Part shown: positions 18,282 through 27,001 of the stretch, in pieces
Numbering within the stretch: position 1 is the stretch's first letter
Layout of the letters: the number at the start of each line of letters is the position of its first letter
Source of the DNA: M10-OD1-4 sp038061695
Lineage (GTDB): Bacteria > Patescibacteriota > Minisyncoccia > GWC2-36-17 > M10-OD1-4
NCBI GenBank assembly: GCA_038061695.1
Contig: JBBTYT010000013.1
Location: 1-64,000, forward strand
Length of the DNA stretch: 64,000 bases
Reading direction: 5' to 3'
Program-made: the position numbers and the translations under genes
The notes under the pieces: generated by a model
Database searches by the model: none
The model's input: the letters and a program-made list of their open reading frames with translations, nothing else
What the model was told of the DNA's origin: nothing

Positions 18282-18315
18282 ACACTAGTGTACCATATGT
18301 GAAATATACTGTAAA
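18282..18315 (-). promoter_or_regulatory. AbiE promoter with operator-like palindrome
   Basis: On the minus strand TTTACA (18310-18315) and TACACT (18287-18292) are separated by exactly 17 bases, a good sigma-70-type promoter. The -10 box lies inside the perfect 10-base palindrome ACACTAGTGT (18282-18291). A repressor there would block transcription, consistent with autoregulation by the AbiEi-like protein. The predicted start site is only a few bases before the ATG at 18274, so the leader is very short. Confidence 0.6.
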
Positions 18316-18359
18316 GCCTTATTTTGTCCTATATGTTGGAAACGAATATTTTTTCAGCG

Positions 18360-19412
18360 TTATTTTTTAACATTAGGTTCTATCATCACTTCTTTTGTAG
18401 AAAGCTGTCCGCAGGCCGCGGATATATCCTCGCCGAAAGAGATTCTAAATGTAGTTGAAACACCAGCTTTTTTAAGTATATCAAAAAATATACGTCTTTT
18501 GTCTTTTGATGTAGATTTATAAACACCGGTATCATGATACTTTATTAAATTTAAATGATAGAGCTTTTTATGCATCAATTTAGCAAGTTCGCGGGCATTC
18601 TCTTCGCTATCGTTCACTCCATCTATAAGTATATATTCAAACATCACCTTTCTATTTGTTTTTTCAATATAGTAATCAACAGCATCTAAAAGTTTTTTGA
18701 TATTATACGCTTTATTTATAGGCATTATCTGATTTCTTATTTTATCATTTGGAGCGTGCAAAGAAATTGCTAAATTTACTTGTGTCTCTTCATCTGCAAA
18801 TTTTTTAATAGCAGGAACAATCCCGCAAGTTGATACAGATATGTGTCTAATGCCGATATTAAAGCCATCTTTATCATTTAATGTCTTTATTGCCAGCATA
18901 ACATTATCATAATTATTAAACGGCTCGCCCATACCCATAAAAACAATATTATTCACTTTGCTCCCGTCTTTTTTTAAAATTCTTGCGAAATGAAGGACTT
19001 GATCAACTATCTCTTCTGCTGTTAAATTTCTTTTCAGACCCATTTTTCCTGTTGCGCAAAAAGAACACCCCATAGGACATCCTGCCTGAGATGATATGCA
19101 TATTGTATTTCTTCCTTCCATAGTTTCATCCTGTTTTTGATTTAAATGCCTCATTAAAACAGTCTCTATAAATTGACCATCATTAGTTTTTAATAATAGT
19201 TTAAGAGAATCTTTTGACTCTTGTTTTCTTACTTCTGTGAAACTTGAAATTGGAAGTTCATTTTTTAGAAGTTTTCTTAATTCTTCAGATAAATCGCTAG
19301 CTTCATCCCAAGAGCTTATCAAACGAAAATAAACAGCTTTTTTTGCCTGCTTTATCCTAAAATTAGAATAACCATCTCTTTCCATGAGATATCTTAATTT
19401 TTCTATATCCAT
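18360..19412 (-). CDS. rlmN: Dual-specificity 23S rRNA/tRNA adenine-C2 methyltransferase
   Basis: 350 residues of normal length. It is a radical-SAM enzyme with the CxxxCxxC cluster motif in GCPMGCSFCATGKMG. The cluster motif is preceded by ISSQAGC. Downstream blocks include MGMGEPFNNYDNV and the C-terminal FGEDISAACGQL, whose cysteine forms the methyl intermediate. It methylates A2503 of 23S rRNA and A37 of some tRNAs. It is transcribed in the same direction as the AbiE module, which has been inserted between it and mnmA. Confidence 0.95.
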   Translation of the reverse strand: MDIEKLRYLMERDGYSNFRIKQAKKAVYFRLISSWDEASDLSEELRKLLKNELPISSFTEVRKQESKDSLKLLLKTNDGQFIETVLMRHLNQKQDETMEGRNTICISSQAGCPMGCSFCATGKMGLKRNLTAEEIVDQVLHFARILKKDGSKVNNIVFMGMGEPFNNYDNVMLAIKTLNDKDGFNIGIRHISVSTCGIVPAIKKFADEETQVNLAISLHAPNDKIRNQIMPINKAYNIKKLLDAVDYYIEKTNRKVMFEYILIDGVNDSEENARELAKLMHKKLYHLNLIKYHDTGVYKSTSKDKRRIFFDILKKAGVSTTFRISFGEDISAACGQLSTKEVMIEPNVKK

Positions 19413-19470
19413 AATAATTTAATTTGTATAATTAAATTAGAATATTGTCAAGCTGATAAAATGGCAATAT

Positions 19471-20379
19471 TTATATGACTTTCTTTTTTCTTAGATAAAT
19501 AATGAATATTATCCATGATATCGTTATTAAGAATATTACAAATAAAAAGGCATTGCCGTCATCCTGTAATGGTAGCCTTATATTCATACCATATATGCTT
19601 GATATTGCCGCCACAACGCTTAAAAAGACGGTTACAACTGTAAGTGTAGTAATAAGTCTATTAAGCCTATATGTTAAGAGAATCATATTATAATTTCTTA
19701 TATTTGAAATATTTTTTAGCGATGTTTCACATATATTCCCGCCCTCTTCAGCATCAATCATAAGCTCTTTAAGTATATCCTTATCTTGTTTTAAGAGTCC
19801 GAGTCTATGTATAATCTTGTTATACATAAAATTCATATAACTATAAGAAGAGACAAAATTATTCAATATATATTCATGACTTATCATTTCATCTATATCT
19901 TTTTCTTTTAATGCTTTTATATTTCTTGTTTCAATACTCTTTACAATATCCAGTGTTTTGATCTTAAATATTGCATTATTCATATTTAAGATTGCTATAA
20001 AAAATTTAGATTTTTGCTCTACTGATAAATTTTTCATCTCGCCAGCAGATATATTTTCATAAGACAAGACATCTTCCTTTGAGAGAGTTAAAATAAATTT
20101 TTTAGTCATAACTATTAAGAGAGTAAATGTTCCAATCTTTGAATTTCGATAAGGTGTTTTTATATATGTATAAATATCTTCATTTATAAAATCCACTCTT
20201 GGGATTTCATGCGGATCAATACCTGACAAAAGATTATTTTTATCTAAATTAAACTCTGCAACCAATAAGCCAATCTCTTTGTGAGTCGGATTTACAACAT
20301 TAATCCAACAATCAGATTCAAAATTTTCTAATGTTTTAATATCGTGATCTTCAATTGTCTTTTTTAAGTAATATATCAT
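19471..20379 (-). CDS. corA: CorA-family divalent cation transporter
   Basis: 302 residues. It has a long N-terminal cytosolic domain rich in helices, then two C-terminal transmembrane segments with the signature YGMN (GMN selectivity motif) between them, in SIYGMNIRLPLQ. CorA pentamers carry Mg2+ and sometimes Co2+/Ni2+. The C-terminus ends in basic residues (LRKKK), as expected for a cytosolic tail. It lies 2 bases after the rhodanese-like gene and is probably cotranscribed with it. Confidence 0.9.
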   Translation of the reverse strand: MIYYLKKTIEDHDIKTLENFESDCWINVVNPTHKEIGLLVAEFNLDKNNLLSGIDPHEIPRVDFINEDIYTYIKTPYRNSKIGTFTLLIVMTKKFILTLSKEDVLSYENISAGEMKNLSVEQKSKFFIAILNMNNAIFKIKTLDIVKSIETRNIKALKEKDIDEMISHEYILNNFVSSYSYMNFMYNKIIHRLGLLKQDKDILKELMIDAEEGGNICETSLKNISNIRNYNMILLTYRLNRLITTLTVVTVFLSVVAAISSIYGMNIRLPLQDDGNAFLFVIFLITISWIIFIIYLRKKKVI

Positions 20380-20381
20380 CT

Positions 20382-20846
20382 TTATTTTTTAAATGAAGAA
20401 ATTTTTGCATCCCAAGCTTTCTTGCCTCCTTTTAAATTAAAAACATTCACATAGCCAAGCAGGATTAATTTTTGTGAAGCTATTTGCCCCATAGAACCTG
20501 TATCTGAATAGACAACAATCCTCACGCTTTTATCTTGCGGAAGTTCGGATTGTCTCTCTGCAATTTTATTATAAGCGATATATAAGTCGGTTCCTTGAAT
20601 AAATTTTCCTGGGTCTTCATCAACATTCAAAAAATAAAAACTATGTCTTTCTTTCAACTGAAGCATAGAATTTAAAGTCTCTGGAGATATATTTCTATAA
20701 GTAGATTCTTTACTTATCATACTTAATTTACCATTTTCTTCCAAGACACTTTTTCCTTCAAAATACATAGCTGTAAATGTTATGGCAAAAAGTGTTAACA
20801 ATGCTAAAAAAAGTTTTTTAAAATTTTCTTTATTTTTTACTTCCAT
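20382..20846 (-). CDS. Membrane-anchored rhodanese-like protein lacking the catalytic Cys
   Basis: 154 residues. One N-terminal transmembrane helix (about 11-28) would place the rest outside the membrane. The C-terminal 100 residues resemble a rhodanese fold: a YFLNVDEDP strand-turn, then VRIVVYSDTGSMG and a final GYVNVFNLKGGKKAWD. In active rhodaneses the loop reads VVYC-x-x-G, but here Ser114 stands where the sulfur-carrying Cys should be. It is therefore probably a binding or regulatory domain and not a sulfurtransferase. It sits just upstream of corA in the transcript. Confidence 0.7.
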   Translation of the reverse strand: MEVKNKENFKKLFLALLTLFAITFTAMYFEGKSVLEENGKLSMISKESTYRNISPETLNSMLQLKERHSFYFLNVDEDPGKFIQGTDLYIAYNKIAERQSELPQDKSVRIVVYSDTGSMGQIASQKLILLGYVNVFNLKGGKKAWDAKISSFKK

Positions 20847-20916
20847 AGATTATATTATATACTAAAGTTTTAAAAATGAAAATCAATCAAAGTTAATTTT
20901 GAAACTTTTTTAAATA

Positions 20917-21717
20917 TTACTTATTTTTTATAGGATAGATGTCATTGAGAGCATTGCTGACGATCTCTTTTGTTTCTAAGTCAAAGTCAGCTTGAAGCAT
21001 CCAGCTTAAAAAACTTGAATTTGATGTAGAGACGCTCTTTAAGCTTTCTCCCTTATGTTTTCCAAAGTTAAAATAAGCCTCGCCATCTCTCCAATAGAAT
21101 TTTCTAGCAGAATCAACGTATCTTTCATCTTTTTGTGAATGTATTGAATTTAAAAAAACTTTATCTAAAATATCAGGATACTTTTTTAGTTGGGATTTTA
21201 ATATCTCATAAGTTGCTAATATATCACCCTCGGCGCTATGAGCTAAGATATGCTCTTTATTGCAATAAAATTTATAAGCTGCAGAAAGATCTCTTTTTTC
21301 CATAGCGTGAAATATACTCTTTGAATCTATAATATCCTCAGTCTTATAAGAAAAATTAAGACCGGATTCTTTAAATTCTTTTTGAATTAACGGTAAGTCA
21401 AATCCGATAATATTAAAACCGCCAAAATAGCAATTAGAAAACACTTTAAAAAGTTCATCAGCATACTCTTTAAAAAATGGATATTTTTTAACATCATCAT
21501 TTGTTATCCCATGCACTTTTATAGATTCTATTGGAATATTGATACCTGGATTTATCTTATATGTTTTTTTCTCTTCCTCTCCATTTGTAAATATTTTCAT
21601 ATAAGAAATTTCAATAATTTTATCAAGATTCACAACAACACCTGTTGTTTCAAGATCAAAAATAACCAAAGGCTTCTCTAATTTTAATTTTTCCATTATG
21701 CTATTTTTCTCGGACAT
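20917..21717 (-). CDS. DnaQ-like 3'-5' exonuclease with C-terminal DUF3820-like domain
   Basis: 266 residues. The N-terminal DEDDh exonuclease domain has VIFDLETTG (ExoI), GGFNIIGFDLPLI (ExoII) and LAHSAEGDILATYEIL (ExoIII, with the His). The C-terminal 60 residues, containing FNFGKHKGESL and SFLSWML, match the small domain found in exonuclease X-like proteins. It could proofread for the polymerase or trim DNA ends during repair. It follows the helicase/nuclease gene in the same direction with a 26-base gap, which suggests a DNA-repair operon. The start is an ATG at 21715-21717, with an alternative eight codons inside. Confidence 0.85.
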   Translation of the reverse strand: MSEKNSIMEKLKLEKPLVIFDLETTGVVVNLDKIIEISYMKIFTNGEEEKKTYKINPGINIPIESIKVHGITNDDVKKYPFFKEYADELFKVFSNCYFGGFNIIGFDLPLIQKEFKESGLNFSYKTEDIIDSKSIFHAMEKRDLSAAYKFYCNKEHILAHSAEGDILATYEILKSQLKKYPDILDKVFLNSIHSQKDERYVDSARKFYWRDGEAYFNFGKHKGESLKSVSTSNSSFLSWMLQADFDLETKEIVSNALNDIYPIKNK

Positions 21718-21743
21718 ATTTTTAATAGATTTAATTTATAAAA

Positions 21744-22635
21744 TTATATTTTTGCATATTGCTTACAATGCTCACAAAATCCATTTATATTAGTACAATC
21801 AAATTCTAAATTCATTATTTTTTTGTGAACATCGATTATAATACCTTCTAAAAAAGATATATCTTCTGGCATAAACTCTACAAACTCTTTTTTATACTTT
21901 CCATCTTTTCCTTGTACAAAATCTAATTCTCCAGCTTTCATATTACCATTAAATCTGCTATCTCTATCACATAATATTTTATAAAAAACTATTTGCCTTT
22001 TTAGATTCCCATTTGAATCTTTTGTATTTCCCGCTATCTGATTTTCTGTCTTTATGGCTCCAGTCTTATAATCTATCACCTTAATATCTCCAATCTCATT
22101 CAATTTCTCTATCTTATCAATCTTACCTGTTAAATGCACATCATTTAAATAAACATCATGTTTTGAAAAATTATATTCTACCGCCTCAGGAATAATCATA
22201 CTGTCTTTGTATTTTTCATAATATCCCTCTAAGCCTTTTACACCCAACTCCTCTAAATCTTCTTTATCTTTATATGTTAATATTTCCATTTTGAGAGCAT
22301 CTTTGTATTCTGAAATTAACATTTCTGATGGTGGTAATTTCCCTGTATTCTTAAATTCTAAAAAGAATTTTTCCAAAGCTTTATGATACGCTGTTCCTAA
22401 CGCCATATGTTTTGTTTTCCCCTCTGGTATTCGTACTAGGTTTCTAAATTTAAATTTTCTAGGACATTCAAGATAATTATCAAGATGCGTAACGCTTAAT
22501 TTATAATCGGCAAGCAGTGATTTTAAATACTCTTTCTCATCTTCATTTTTCTCTGCATAGCCATAGATTTTTTTATTTAAAAATTCTTCGGCATTATCAA
22601 TTCTTTTATCCCCATCAATTAAATTTAAATATTGA
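21744..22635 (-). CDS. C-terminal PD-(D/E)XK nuclease part of a UvrD-type helicase-nuclease (interrupted by gap)
   Basis: The frame is open from the N-run at 22636 through to the stop at 21744, about 297 codons. It is not a separate gene starting at 22406, because recognisable nuclease sequence lies upstream of that ATG: SVTHLDNYLECPRKFKF is the conserved entry of RecB/AddB-type nucleases. Further motifs are GTAYHKALE, LTGKIDKIE, VIDYKTG (catalytic D-x-K) and RQIVFYK. Cysteines in LECP and in DCTNINGFCEHC near the end probably hold a 4Fe-4S cluster. With the helicase half beyond the gap it would form one protein of about 1000 residues. The 10-N gap length is nominal. Confidence 0.85.
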
Positions 22636-22645
22636 NNNNNNNNNN
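22636..22645. other. Assembly gap (10 N) inside the helicase-nuclease gene
   Basis: Ten N join two contigs. The 30 or so bases on the right side (22646-22675) are unusually GC-rich for this scaffold and create a stop in the helicase frame. They probably represent a contig-end artefact, and the two coding halves belong together. Confidence 0.8.
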
Positions 22646-22651
22646 GGCCCG

Positions 22652-24778
22652 TTAAACGGATCGAATGTCATGGGTGGGAGATATTGATTTCTCCTGAATA
22701 CTTTTTCCAGACGAGTATTCATCAGCGTAAGTTATATAGGCTTTCTTTTTTGCTCTTGTTAAAGCAACAAAAAATAATCTTCTTTCATCTTCATTTTTTT
22801 CAAATTCAAGTTTTGAAGATATTTGAAGCAGGTTTGTGGGTAACTTTATCTTATCCATATTTTTCCTATTTCCCCAATTTTTATCAACCGCTTTTGTTAT
22901 AAAGACATATTCAAACTCAAGACCCTTTGATTTATGAGCTGTCATAACTCTTACACCTCTCTTTTCAAGTAAAAAAGATTCCTCTTTCACAGGTATCTTA
23001 TATTCATTATATAAAGATATTTTTTCTAAGAATTTTTTAATATCAAGACTTTTATCTTGAATATTAAGATCCTTTATTTCAGAAAATAGAGAAGAAATAT
23101 GTCTTAGATACTCCATCTTATTATTTTTCTTATATACCCAATCCAAAAATCCGCTCTCCGAAAAAACTCTTTCGCAAAACGCGGTAAATGTAATTTCGAC
23201 GCTCAATGTTTTTAAATTTAAGAGCTTATGAATAAAATCGGTTATTTTTTTCTCATCAGAAAGTCCGATATCTTTTAAAGATTCTTCTTTTGAAATAATA
23301 GAAAAAATAGATAATTTATCTTTTCTTGAATAATTTATATTATAAATATATCGTGATAATTTATAAGAATCCAATACATTAATACCTAAAAATCCAAAAG
23401 TCATTACATTCAAAATCTTTTGATCATCATAAGGATTTTCAATAATTGATATGTAATCTATGAGCATTCTCACGGCATTTCCTTCAAGGATATTATTTGA
23501 TGCCTCAAATACAACTGGTATATTTTCTTTTATCAAAAATTCAGCAATTTCATGGCTTTCAAAATTTGTTCTTGAAAATACGGCTATCTCATTTGGGTCA
23601 ACATTTTCTTTTATTAATCTTTCTATCTCTTTAAATATATAAAATTTTTCCGTATCTTGAGTAGAAAATTTAATAAGATCTATTTTTTCGCCATCACCTT
23701 TTTGTGCTTCTAATTTTTTATCTACACCATCAATAAATGTGCCAATTCTATTTTTATTTTTTTCAATCATTGAAAATGATGAATCTAAGATATTTTGAGT
23801 TGATCTGTAATTTTTCTTTAAGACTATCGGATTTTTTACATTATATCTATTTTTAAAAAATAATATGTTTTCCAGAGATGCTCCTTGAAATCTATAGATT
23901 GATTGGTCATCATCACCAACTACAAAAATATTTGGACTCGCATCAGATTGAAAGCTTGTAAGAAGAAGTATTACCTCATTTTGAGCAGCATTAGTATCCT
24001 GATATTCATCTACCATTATATATAAATACTGTTCTTGATAATTTGCCAACAATTCATCATCTTCTTTGAATTTATTAAGGACAAATAATATCATATCCTC
24101 ATAATCATAAAGTCCAGAAACCTTTAATTTTTTTTGATACTCTTTATAAATCATAGAAAGCTCCTTATTTTTTAGAATTTGTTCTTCTTTTTTTCGCCAC
24201 TCAACTGTCGGTTTGCCGGTTCTTTTATTTATTTTATACTCACCATTTAAATCTTTTTCCTGAGATTCCAAATGATCATCAAGATTTTCTGGAGTAACAT
24301 CTTCGCGTTTTAATTTTTGGATGTTTTTTTCTATATCTGATAAATAAAGATATTTATCAGAAAATGTGGTTAATTTTTTTAATTTTAAAGAATCAATTAT
24401 GTTTCTTATAATTTCTATTCTTTCAATATCAGATATTTGCTTAATTCCCTTTGCAAAAATAAATTTTTCTGGAAAGTCAGAAATAACCTGTGAACAAAAT
24501 CCATGGAGAGTAGTGACATTTACTTTATAAGCATCAGTACCCATTATATCAAGAAGTCTTTTTTTAATAGCTACAACTCCGCTTTCTGTAAATGTGGTAA
24601 TTAATATATTTGATGCTAATATACCTGAGTTTTTACAGATATATCCTGCTCTCATACCTATAATCTCTGTTTTCCCTGTTCCAGGTCCGGCAATAACCAT
24701 CACAGCTCCTTCTGTACTAGCGACAGCCATCTGTTGTTCTTTATTTAACTTATTAAATCTTTTCTCAAATTCATTCAT
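22652..24778 (-). CDS. UvrD/Rep-family DNA helicase, N-terminal part of the helicase-nuclease
   Basis: 708 codons of an SF1A helicase. Motifs in order: Walker A IAGPGTGKTEI (about 30-40), VDEYQDTNAAQN (Walker B/motif II), VVGDDDQSIYRFQGA (III), NYRSTQ (IV), VRVMTAHKSKGLEFEYVFI (V) and LFFVALTRAKKK (VI). It unwinds DNA during repair or recombination. The last eight codons before the stop are probably not native, since they come from the suspicious sequence beside the N gap. The reading should continue into the nuclease half at 21744-22635. The start ATG lies 2 bases after the pepF stop. Confidence 0.9.
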   Translation of the reverse strand: MNEFEKRFNKLNKEQQMAVASTEGAVMVIAGPGTGKTEIIGMRAGYICKNSGILASNILITTFTESGVVAIKKRLLDIMGTDAYKVNVTTLHGFCSQVISDFPEKFIFAKGIKQISDIERIEIIRNIIDSLKLKKLTTFSDKYLYLSDIEKNIQKLKREDVTPENLDDHLESQEKDLNGEYKINKRTGKPTVEWRKKEEQILKNKELSMIYKEYQKKLKVSGLYDYEDMILFVLNKFKEDDELLANYQEQYLYIMVDEYQDTNAAQNEVILLLTSFQSDASPNIFVVGDDDQSIYRFQGASLENILFFKNRYNVKNPIVLKKNYRSTQNILDSSFSMIEKNKNRIGTFIDGVDKKLEAQKGDGEKIDLIKFSTQDTEKFYIFKEIERLIKENVDPNEIAVFSRTNFESHEIAEFLIKENIPVVFEASNNILEGNAVRMLIDYISIIENPYDDQKILNVMTFGFLGINVLDSYKLSRYIYNINYSRKDKLSIFSIISKEESLKDIGLSDEKKITDFIHKLLNLKTLSVEITFTAFCERVFSESGFLDWVYKKNNKMEYLRHISSLFSEIKDLNIQDKSLDIKKFLEKISLYNEYKIPVKEESFLLEKRGVRVMTAHKSKGLEFEYVFITKAVDKNWGNRKNMDKIKLPTNLLQISSKLEFEKNEDERRLFFVALTRAKKKAYITYADEYSSGKSIQEKSISPTHDIRSV

Positions 24779-24780
24779 TA

Positions 24781-26571
24781 TTATAAAGCAGAATATAACC
24801 TCTCAGCTTCAGAGACCATATCATCTATTATTTTAATTCCATCTTCCCAAAATTCTTTTTTTGTAATAGCTATCCCTATATTTTTTAAAAGTTTTTCAGG
24901 GCTTTCAGAGCCACCCTTAGACAGAAGTTCAATATATTTTTTCTCAAATACGACACCATCTTTTTTATACATAGAATATAATGAGAGTGTTAAAAGCTCT
25001 CCGAAGGAATAAGTATAAACATAAAATGGAGAATGTATAAAATGTCCGATATATGACCACCATACTTTATAATTATCAGTTAGAGTCATTGAATCTCCGA
25101 ACATTTTTTTATTTTCTTCCTGCCAAATATTATTAAAATCATTCTCGGTCAGCTCGCCGGATTCCCTTCTTTTTTTATGGACTGCCATCTCAAATTTATA
25201 CATACAATTTTGTCTAAAAACCGTTGCAAATATATCCTCTATCTTTCCAGATAATAAAAGAAACTTCTCTTTATCTGTTTTTGCATTTCGCATCTCTTTG
25301 TTAAAAACAAGCATTTCGCCAAATACGCTAGCTGTTTCTGCGAGTGCTAATGATGATGCAAAAGACAAAAATCCTCTCTCTTTTGCTAATATTGCATGGA
25401 TGCCATGCCCTATTTCATGGGCTAATGTCATAACATCTTTAACGCTTTCTTTGTAATTTATCAGAATATAAGGATGTAAATCTGGAGAAACATACATGCA
25501 AAATCCACCGCCCATCTTACCATCTTTAACTTCAGCATCTATCCAATTATTATCAAAAAATCTTTTTGCCTGATACGCCATTGTTTCTGAGAATTCAGCG
25601 AAAGATTCACATACTATATTTTGAGCTTCCGTAAATGATACTTTCCTGCTTTTTTCAGACAATGGAGCATATCTATCATAATCATAAAGTTTATCCAACT
25701 TTAATACTTTTCTTTTCAAAGAATAGAATCTTGAAACAATATCATATCTTTTAGATATCAAGCCAGTAAGCATCTCCACTACCTTTTTATCAGTCTCCTC
25801 TTCTATATGCCTTGATTGTTCAGGATATTCATACTTTCTTAATTTATCATGAATTTTACTGTCATTTAAGAGGGTATTGTATATAAAAGTATTGTAAAAG
25901 AGATTATCAGATAATCCTTTTGTTAAAGATTCAGATGCTGATTTTCTAATACTCCTATTTGGAGAATAAAGAAGAGATAATATTTCCGTCTGATTTAAAT
26001 TTTGTTTTTTACCTGATAATTTTATTTCAAATTGTTTTCTTGTCTCTAGTTGATCAAATAGTCTCGTAAACGCTGATCTTCCAACCGTAGTCATCTCTTG
26101 AATTATCTTCTCTTCAGCCTCAGAGAGATTATATTTTTTATTTTGATATATATGCTCTATATGATGAGAATATTTTGATAATTTCTTTGATTGTATGAAC
26201 TTTTTAATCTTTTGATCCGGTATTTTAGAAAGTTCAAGATCAAAAAATAAAAGATGTTTTGTAATCTCTACATTATGTTCCTCCATTTGTTGCATTAAAG
26301 ATGCTACTTTGGCATTATTAGAGTCTGTGGAAAAGATAAGATTAAAATATAAATAAGGCTTTTGCGCACCCATTAAAATACTTTCATATTGAGATATAGA
26401 TTTTAAAAACAAGGTTTCGCTTAAATTTCCATTGCTAATTTTTCCTTTAAATCTTTTTTCAAATAACAGAGCTTCATTTTTTAGCCTTTTAACATCAAGT
26501 AATATATTTTTATCATTAATAGACTTGTAAATATCCGAGAGATTCCAATTCATTGATATGTTTTTTTTCAT
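24781..26571 (-). CDS. pepF: Oligoendopeptidase F (M3 metallopeptidase)
   Basis: 596 residues, the standard PepF size. The zinc site is in TLAHEIGHGIHAI (HExxH-like, with both His), and a downstream Glu occurs in LALAETASVFGEM. The segment ILINYKESVKDVMTLAHE precedes the motif as in the family. It degrades short peptides in the cytosol. The first six residues before MNWNLSDIYKS could be left out if translation starts there. It leads the repair genes on the same strand and diverges from the sRNA/rpmE region. Confidence 0.93.
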   Translation of the reverse strand: MKKNISMNWNLSDIYKSINDKNILLDVKRLKNEALLFEKRFKGKISNGNLSETLFLKSISQYESILMGAQKPYLYFNLIFSTDSNNAKVASLMQQMEEHNVEITKHLLFFDLELSKIPDQKIKKFIQSKKLSKYSHHIEHIYQNKKYNLSEAEEKIIQEMTTVGRSAFTRLFDQLETRKQFEIKLSGKKQNLNQTEILSLLYSPNRSIRKSASESLTKGLSDNLFYNTFIYNTLLNDSKIHDKLRKYEYPEQSRHIEEETDKKVVEMLTGLISKRYDIVSRFYSLKRKVLKLDKLYDYDRYAPLSEKSRKVSFTEAQNIVCESFAEFSETMAYQAKRFFDNNWIDAEVKDGKMGGGFCMYVSPDLHPYILINYKESVKDVMTLAHEIGHGIHAILAKERGFLSFASSLALAETASVFGEMLVFNKEMRNAKTDKEKFLLLSGKIEDIFATVFRQNCMYKFEMAVHKKRRESGELTENDFNNIWQEENKKMFGDSMTLTDNYKVWWSYIGHFIHSPFYVYTYSFGELLTLSLYSMYKKDGVVFEKKYIELLSKGGSESPEKLLKNIGIAITKKEFWEDGIKIIDDMVSEAERLYSAL

Positions 26572-26654
26572 TTTTAAAGGGATTTAATTTATATGCTGTG
26601 TATTATATATACAGATTATCATACAAAGGATAAAAGTAAAAACATCATTAGATA

Positions 26655-26683
26655 TTGACAATATATATTTGAAAAGTTAATAT
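26655..26683 (+). promoter_or_regulatory. Promoter of the candidate small RNA
   Basis: A perfect TTGACA (26655-26660), a 17-base spacer and TAATAT (26678-26683). The context TATTGACAA-TATAT is shared with the next promoter at 26813, suggesting a house style for strong promoters in this genome. Confidence 0.55.
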
Positions 26684-26689
26684 TAAATA

Positions 26690-26801
26690 ACATTATTTCT
26701 CTTTAAGATGGTGATCCCGCTTTCGAGAAATATTGTAATAGATGATTGATCTCATCCAGTAAACGGCTCCCCCTCATTAGGGGGGAGCCGTTTTTTATAT
26801 T
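26690..26801 (+). ncRNA. Candidate small RNA with strong terminator
   Basis: About 110 bases from the predicted start site to the T-run. It contains a small GATGA/TCATC hairpin and ends in a GC-rich terminator, ACGGCTCCCCC with GGGGGGAGCCGT and six T. A 13-codon frame begins at the ATG at 26708 (MVIPLSRNIVIDD) and could be a leader peptide, but no ribosome-binding site supports it. No match to 6S, SRP, RNase P or tmRNA was recognised. As a separate promoter for rpmE follows, an independent RNA is more likely than an attenuator. Confidence 0.5.
26763..26801 (+). terminator. Strong rho-independent terminator
   Basis: An 11- to 12-bp stem of ACGGCTCCCCC and GGGGGGAGCCGT around the loop TCATTA, followed by TTTTT. 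It is by far the most GC-rich hairpin nearby and marks the 3' end of the candidate small RNA. Confidence 0.9.
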
Positions 26802-26812
26802 ACTCAATGGTA

Positions 26813-26842
26813 TTGACAAATATATTAACTCTATGATACTAT
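26813..26842 (+). promoter_or_regulatory. Promoter of rpmE
   Basis: TTGACA (26813-26818), an 18-base spacer and TACTAT (26837-26842). The predicted start is near 26849, giving an rpmE leader of about 150 bases. Confidence 0.6.
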
Positions 26843-26935
26843 TAAAAAGTATATTGCTCATTAATCCATTTTTTTTTCCCAAACCCTGCAGCCCCTCCCC
26901 AAAAATGGGTTATTAAGATAAGAGCTATATTACAC

Positions 26936-26965
26936 TCGAGAGGCTAATATATTTTAGCCTCTCGA
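26936..26965 (+). promoter_or_regulatory. Leader hairpin upstream of rpmE
   Basis: TCGAGAGGCTAA and TTAGCCTCTCGA form a perfect 12-bp stem around a 6-base loop, ending 36 bases before the rpmE ATG. No T-run follows, so it is not a terminator. It may be a ribosomal-protein leader through which L31 or another factor controls translation. Such L31 leaders are known in other phyla, and I see no direct sequence match. Confidence 0.5.
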
Positions 26966-27001
26966 ACCTTAAAAAATCACTTTTGAATAAAAAATAATAA
27001 T

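Larger units (their letters stand above)
26572..27001. other. 430-base intergenic region with two promoters and structured RNAs
   Basis: It separates minus-strand pepF from plus-strand rpmE. It holds a first TTGACA promoter with a candidate small RNA ending at a strong terminator (26690-26801), and a second TTGACA promoter at 26813-26842 feeding a leader of about 150 bases with a 12-bp hairpin ahead of rpmE. The first 80 bases next to pepF show no clear signal apart from AT-rich sequence. Confidence 0.7.
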
